NCBI GenBank assembly: GCA_963575745.1
Contig: CAUYUJ010013903.1
Coordinates: forward strand, 249,230-313,229
Source of the DNA: Prorocentrum cordatum
Lineage: Eukaryota; Sar; Dinophyceae; Prorocentrales; Prorocentraceae
DNA length: 64,000 nt
Reading direction: 5' to 3'
The notes below the pieces were generated by a model that was given only the letters and a program-made list of their open reading frames with translations, made no database searches and was not told the origin of the DNA. Within the stretch, counting starts at the first letter, position 1; every line of letters starts with the position of its first letter. Of this stretch, positions 62,075-64,000 are shown piece after piece. Made by a program: the position numbers and the translations under genes.

Positions 62075-62195
62075 TCTTTCGGCCTTCGGGGGCTCTCACC
62101 GACCCTGGGACCGCCAAGCGGCTGCAGGATGAAGAGCTGGTCCAGGGAAGGAGTTCAGACCTCTTGGAGAGCCACGCTGTGACAAACATATCTGA
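62075..62195 (+). repeat. Dispersed repeat family X
   Basis: GACCCTGGGACCGCCAAGCG, GCAGGATGAAGAGCTGGTCC and TTGGAGAGCCACGCTGTG match 35600-35700 and 60030-60100. Confidence 0.65.
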
Positions 62196-62367
62196 CCCCC
62201 ATCCCCACTGGGCCATGGCATCTCACCCCCCCCAGTTGGGGATAGGCCCCTCGAAACCCGAAGGGAGCAGCTTATTTATGTAATATATAAGTTATATTCC
62301 CATCTAGGGGGGTAACCTCAGGAGGTCTTTAGTTGTCGTCCCCCCCTGTTGTTCTCGGCGGGGATTA

Positions 62368-62435
62368 AACTCGCCTCCTCCTCCTCCTCCTCCTCCTCCT
62401 CCTCCTCCTCCTCCTCCTCCTCCTCCTCCTCCTCT
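62368..62435. repeat. (CCT)n tract
   Basis: About 22 CCT triplets. Confidence 0.97.
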
Positions 62436-62644
62436 TGTCGTCGTTGTTGTGCGGCGGATGCCGCGGAGAAGTAACTATTTTCCACTGCTGGCGGGACCCC
62501 CGTCCGTCAAGAAGGTCGCCGGAGAGAAAATCCGTTTCCAACGGTTGGGGGGGGGTTCGGAAGACCTGCCGCGGTCAGGTCGGCCGGGGGCGCCAAGGCC
62601 AAGGCAAGGCCGGTGGGGCTGGGGATGGGCTCCACGATGCCCAG

Positions 62645-62854
62645 GACGCCCTGGCCATCCTGGACGACCTCGAGGCCGCGACGAACGGCACGAAGGCGCG
62701 GGAGGCGGAGAGGGCGGCGGCGGAGGCCGCGGCACGGCAGCGGCAGCAGCGGAGGGAGCAGCGGGAGCTGGACCTCGCCGCCGCCAGGGCGCAGGCCTGC
62801 TCCGAGGTGCGGGAGCGCGAGCGCAGGCGCGAGGAGGCCAGCGCCAGGACAGCG
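62645..62854 (+). CDS. Probable coiled-coil exon, 70 codons
   Basis: After an ATGCCCAG acceptor-like border (AG at 62643-62644) the frame reads DALAILDDLEAATNGTKARE, AERAAAEAAARQRQQRREQR, then ELDLAAARAQACSEVRERER and RREEASARTA. This is a charged, Ala/Glu/Arg-rich heptad-type sequence, predicted coiled coil. The frame is closed off by GTAAGG at 62855, so the exon would be 210 bp with both ends in phase 0. The next 165 bp are a family D element. Not assignable to a known gene; coiled coils of this composition are also found in retroelement ORFs. Confidence 0.45.
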
Positions 62855-63019
62855 GTAAGGCGGGCCTGTCCCTCTGCAGGAGGGATCGTCAATCATAGTC
62901 AAAAAAATATGGGGACGAGTTGCGGGCTATTTCTGGCAATCTTGGAGTATGTTTTGACTATGTTCTAGTTGTCGTTCAAAATTCAAAATCCGCCAGTAGG
63001 GGGACGTGCCCGACCTAAG
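62855..63019 (+). repeat. Introner-like TIR element family D in intron position
   Basis: Starts GTAAGGCGGGCCTGTCCCTC and ends GACGTGCCCGACCTAAG, so the termini provide a good 5' splice site (GTAAGG) and a 3' splice site (CTAAG before G). The terminal inverted repeats (GCGGGCCTGTCCCTCTGCAG and GTAGGGGGACGTGCCCG) and the interior AATATGGGGACGAG are those of the family. Confidence 0.8.
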
Positions 63020-63139
63020 GATAGCGGCGATGCTCGAGAGGGACGAGCAGGAGGCCAGGGAGGCGGCGGCGGCGGCGCAGCCGGCGGCGGAGGCTCGCCG
63101 CGGAAGGGGGGCGGGGTCCCGAGGGGAAGCGGGGACGTA
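63020..63139 (+). CDS. Possible exon after the introner
   Basis: One frame continues the coil (IAAMLERDEQEAREAAAAAQ, then PAAEARRGRG and a TAG stop at 63138-63140). Reaching this frame from the 62645 exon requires one extra base relative to exact GTAAGG...CTAAG splicing. The directly joined frame is Gly-rich (DSGDAREGRAGGQ) and less convincing. Either a one-base error or decay, or an alternative splice border, would reconcile them. Confidence 0.3.
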
Positions 63140-63193
63140 GGACCTCCCCTGTGGGCGCTTTTGCCGTTGGCCACGCTTGAGTGGTCTCGGGAC

Positions 63194-63371
63194 GCATCCC
63201 GGGTTATGGGCTTGTTTTCCACCACCACCACCACCACCACCATAAGTTAGAGGGGGGAAGGAGGAGGAGGAGGAGGAGGAGGAGGAGGAGGAGGAGGAGG
63301 AGGAGGACCCCCTCCCCCTCCAATTCCTGGTGGTGGTGGTGGTGGAAAACAGGCTTATCACGGGTTCCTGG
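63194..63371. repeat. TIR element family P with (GGA)n core, copy 2
   Basis: GGGTTATGGGCTTGTTTTCC with (ACC)n at the left pairs with (TGG)n and GGAAAACAGGCTTATCACGG at the right. A (GGA)n tract of about 50 bp occupies the loop (63255-63306). Confidence 0.85.
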
Positions 63372-63394
63372 AGTTCGCCTCGGGACGATCGAAA

Positions 63395-63594
63395 CGGGAA
63401 CGGATGGAGTGGGCACGAAGACCCACAGCAGTTCTTGCTCATACCGAACAGGGTCCGTTGGCGGCGGCGGCGGCGCCGCGCGCTGCTCCTGTGAGACAGA
63501 AGGCCGCCTGTCCAGCAGCGTCCACCGTCGGTTTTGGACGACGTTTGTCGTTGGGTATCGTACCCATGTTTTGTGTGTATTCCCACTTCGGACG
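63395..63594. repeat. TIR element family H, copy 3
   Basis: Right end GTTGGGTATCGTACCCATGT with CCCACTTCGGACGT. Interior AGAAGGCCGCCTGTCCAGCA parallels 15064-15080. The left end is diverged (GGAGTGGGCACGAAGACC). Confidence 0.7.
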
Positions 63595-63665
63595 TCCAAG
63601 TCGCCGTCTTGTGAATGGGGCTCCCGCTCCACCCGGAGCCGTTTTTGTGACGCTCCCCCCAAGGG

Positions 63666-63825
63666 GGCAACGATAGGCCCGTTTTTGCATCGAGCCCCCA
63701 ATGGCCTGCGCATCGCATGTAGGGGCCCGAATGCCCACCCCGCCCAGGAAAGAATGTACGGTTTCGCCATCGGGGGCTTATCGCCGGCCTATCGGCGATG
63801 TATCGCCATCTGAGGACGAATGTTC
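63666..63825. repeat. TIR element family G, copy 5 (right end decayed)
   Basis: GGCAACGATAGGCCCG at the left, CATCGAGCCCCCAATGGCC, then TATCGGCGATGTATCGCC. Confidence 0.7.
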
Positions 63826-63839
63826 ATTATTGTTTGATA

Positions 63840-63912
63840 CTTTTTGGGTATTTTGGGGAGATGAATTATTTGTCGTTCAAAATCCGCCTGTAGGAGGACA
63901 TGCCATGCCCGA
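63840..63912. repeat. Introner-like family D, right half
   Basis: TTTTGGGTATTTTGGGGAG and TTGTCGTTCAAAATCCGCCT, GTAGGAGGACATGCC...GCCCGA match 62940-63013. The left half is replaced by the family G copy. ACCTAACCAG follows the end. Confidence 0.65.
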
Positions 63913-64000
63913 CCTAACCAGAGGTGTCCCCAGCGTCTCGCTCCGTGTGTGGAGTCCCCCAGGGGCCCTCTGGGCTTATGGTGTCCCAGCTTGCTGCAGC

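Overview
The window reads as nuclear DNA of a eukaryote with a very large, repeat-choked, GC-rich genome, most likely a dinoflagellate. The grounds are: decayed LINE-type retrotransposon proteins of the kind common in dinoflagellates (a reverse transcriptase with FLALDWAKAFDSV and YADD, and an N-terminal CQKCKQWDW zinc ribbon followed by a coiled coil); many short terminal-inverted-repeat (TIR) elements, one family of which looks like introners (transposable elements that behave as introns); long GGA/CCT tracts; and no bacterial gene organisation. The genus cannot be fixed from the sequence alone. No intact protein-coding gene, rRNA, tRNA or spliced-leader gene was recognised.

Layout. 0-8 kb: TIR elements, an AT microsatellite, a 70-bp minisatellite broken by a GAC/poly-G block, and a minus-strand LINE 5' remnant (6.4-7.2 kb). 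8.3-10 kb: three minisatellites. 10-27 kb: GGA/CCT and ATG tracts (the largest purine tract is about 1 kb at 22.8-23.8 kb) between TIR elements. 27.6-29.7 kb: about 24 tandem copies of a 90-bp satellite. 30-42 kb: more TIR elements and minisatellites. 42-46.2 kb: a pair of AT-rich TIR elements, a 102-bp satellite in two blocks, and an opposite-strand block related to the 90-bp satellite. 46.2-48.2 kb: a 5'-truncated LINE reverse transcriptase pseudogene. 48.3-55.6 kb: 82-bp repeats, minisatellites, GA and CCT tracts, and a four-armed foldback. 55.8-64 kb: a dense cluster of TIR elements with a few short exon-like islands.

The dominant theme is non-autonomous foldback or TIR elements (MITE-like), at least fifteen families, each recognised by internal comparison of copies or by its own inverted ends. 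Two nested insertions can be read directly: family A inside family B (with an empty site elsewhere in the window), and family J inside family I. One family (D, ends TCGGGC...GCCCGA) carries GT/AG splice-like borders and in one place separates a coiled-coil exon from a possible continuation. Short plus-strand islands with CxxC motifs or acceptor-like borders may be exons of real genes whose introns are filled with these elements, but this is inference. Long open frames across the satellites and simple repeats are artefacts of the repeats and are not annotated as genes.
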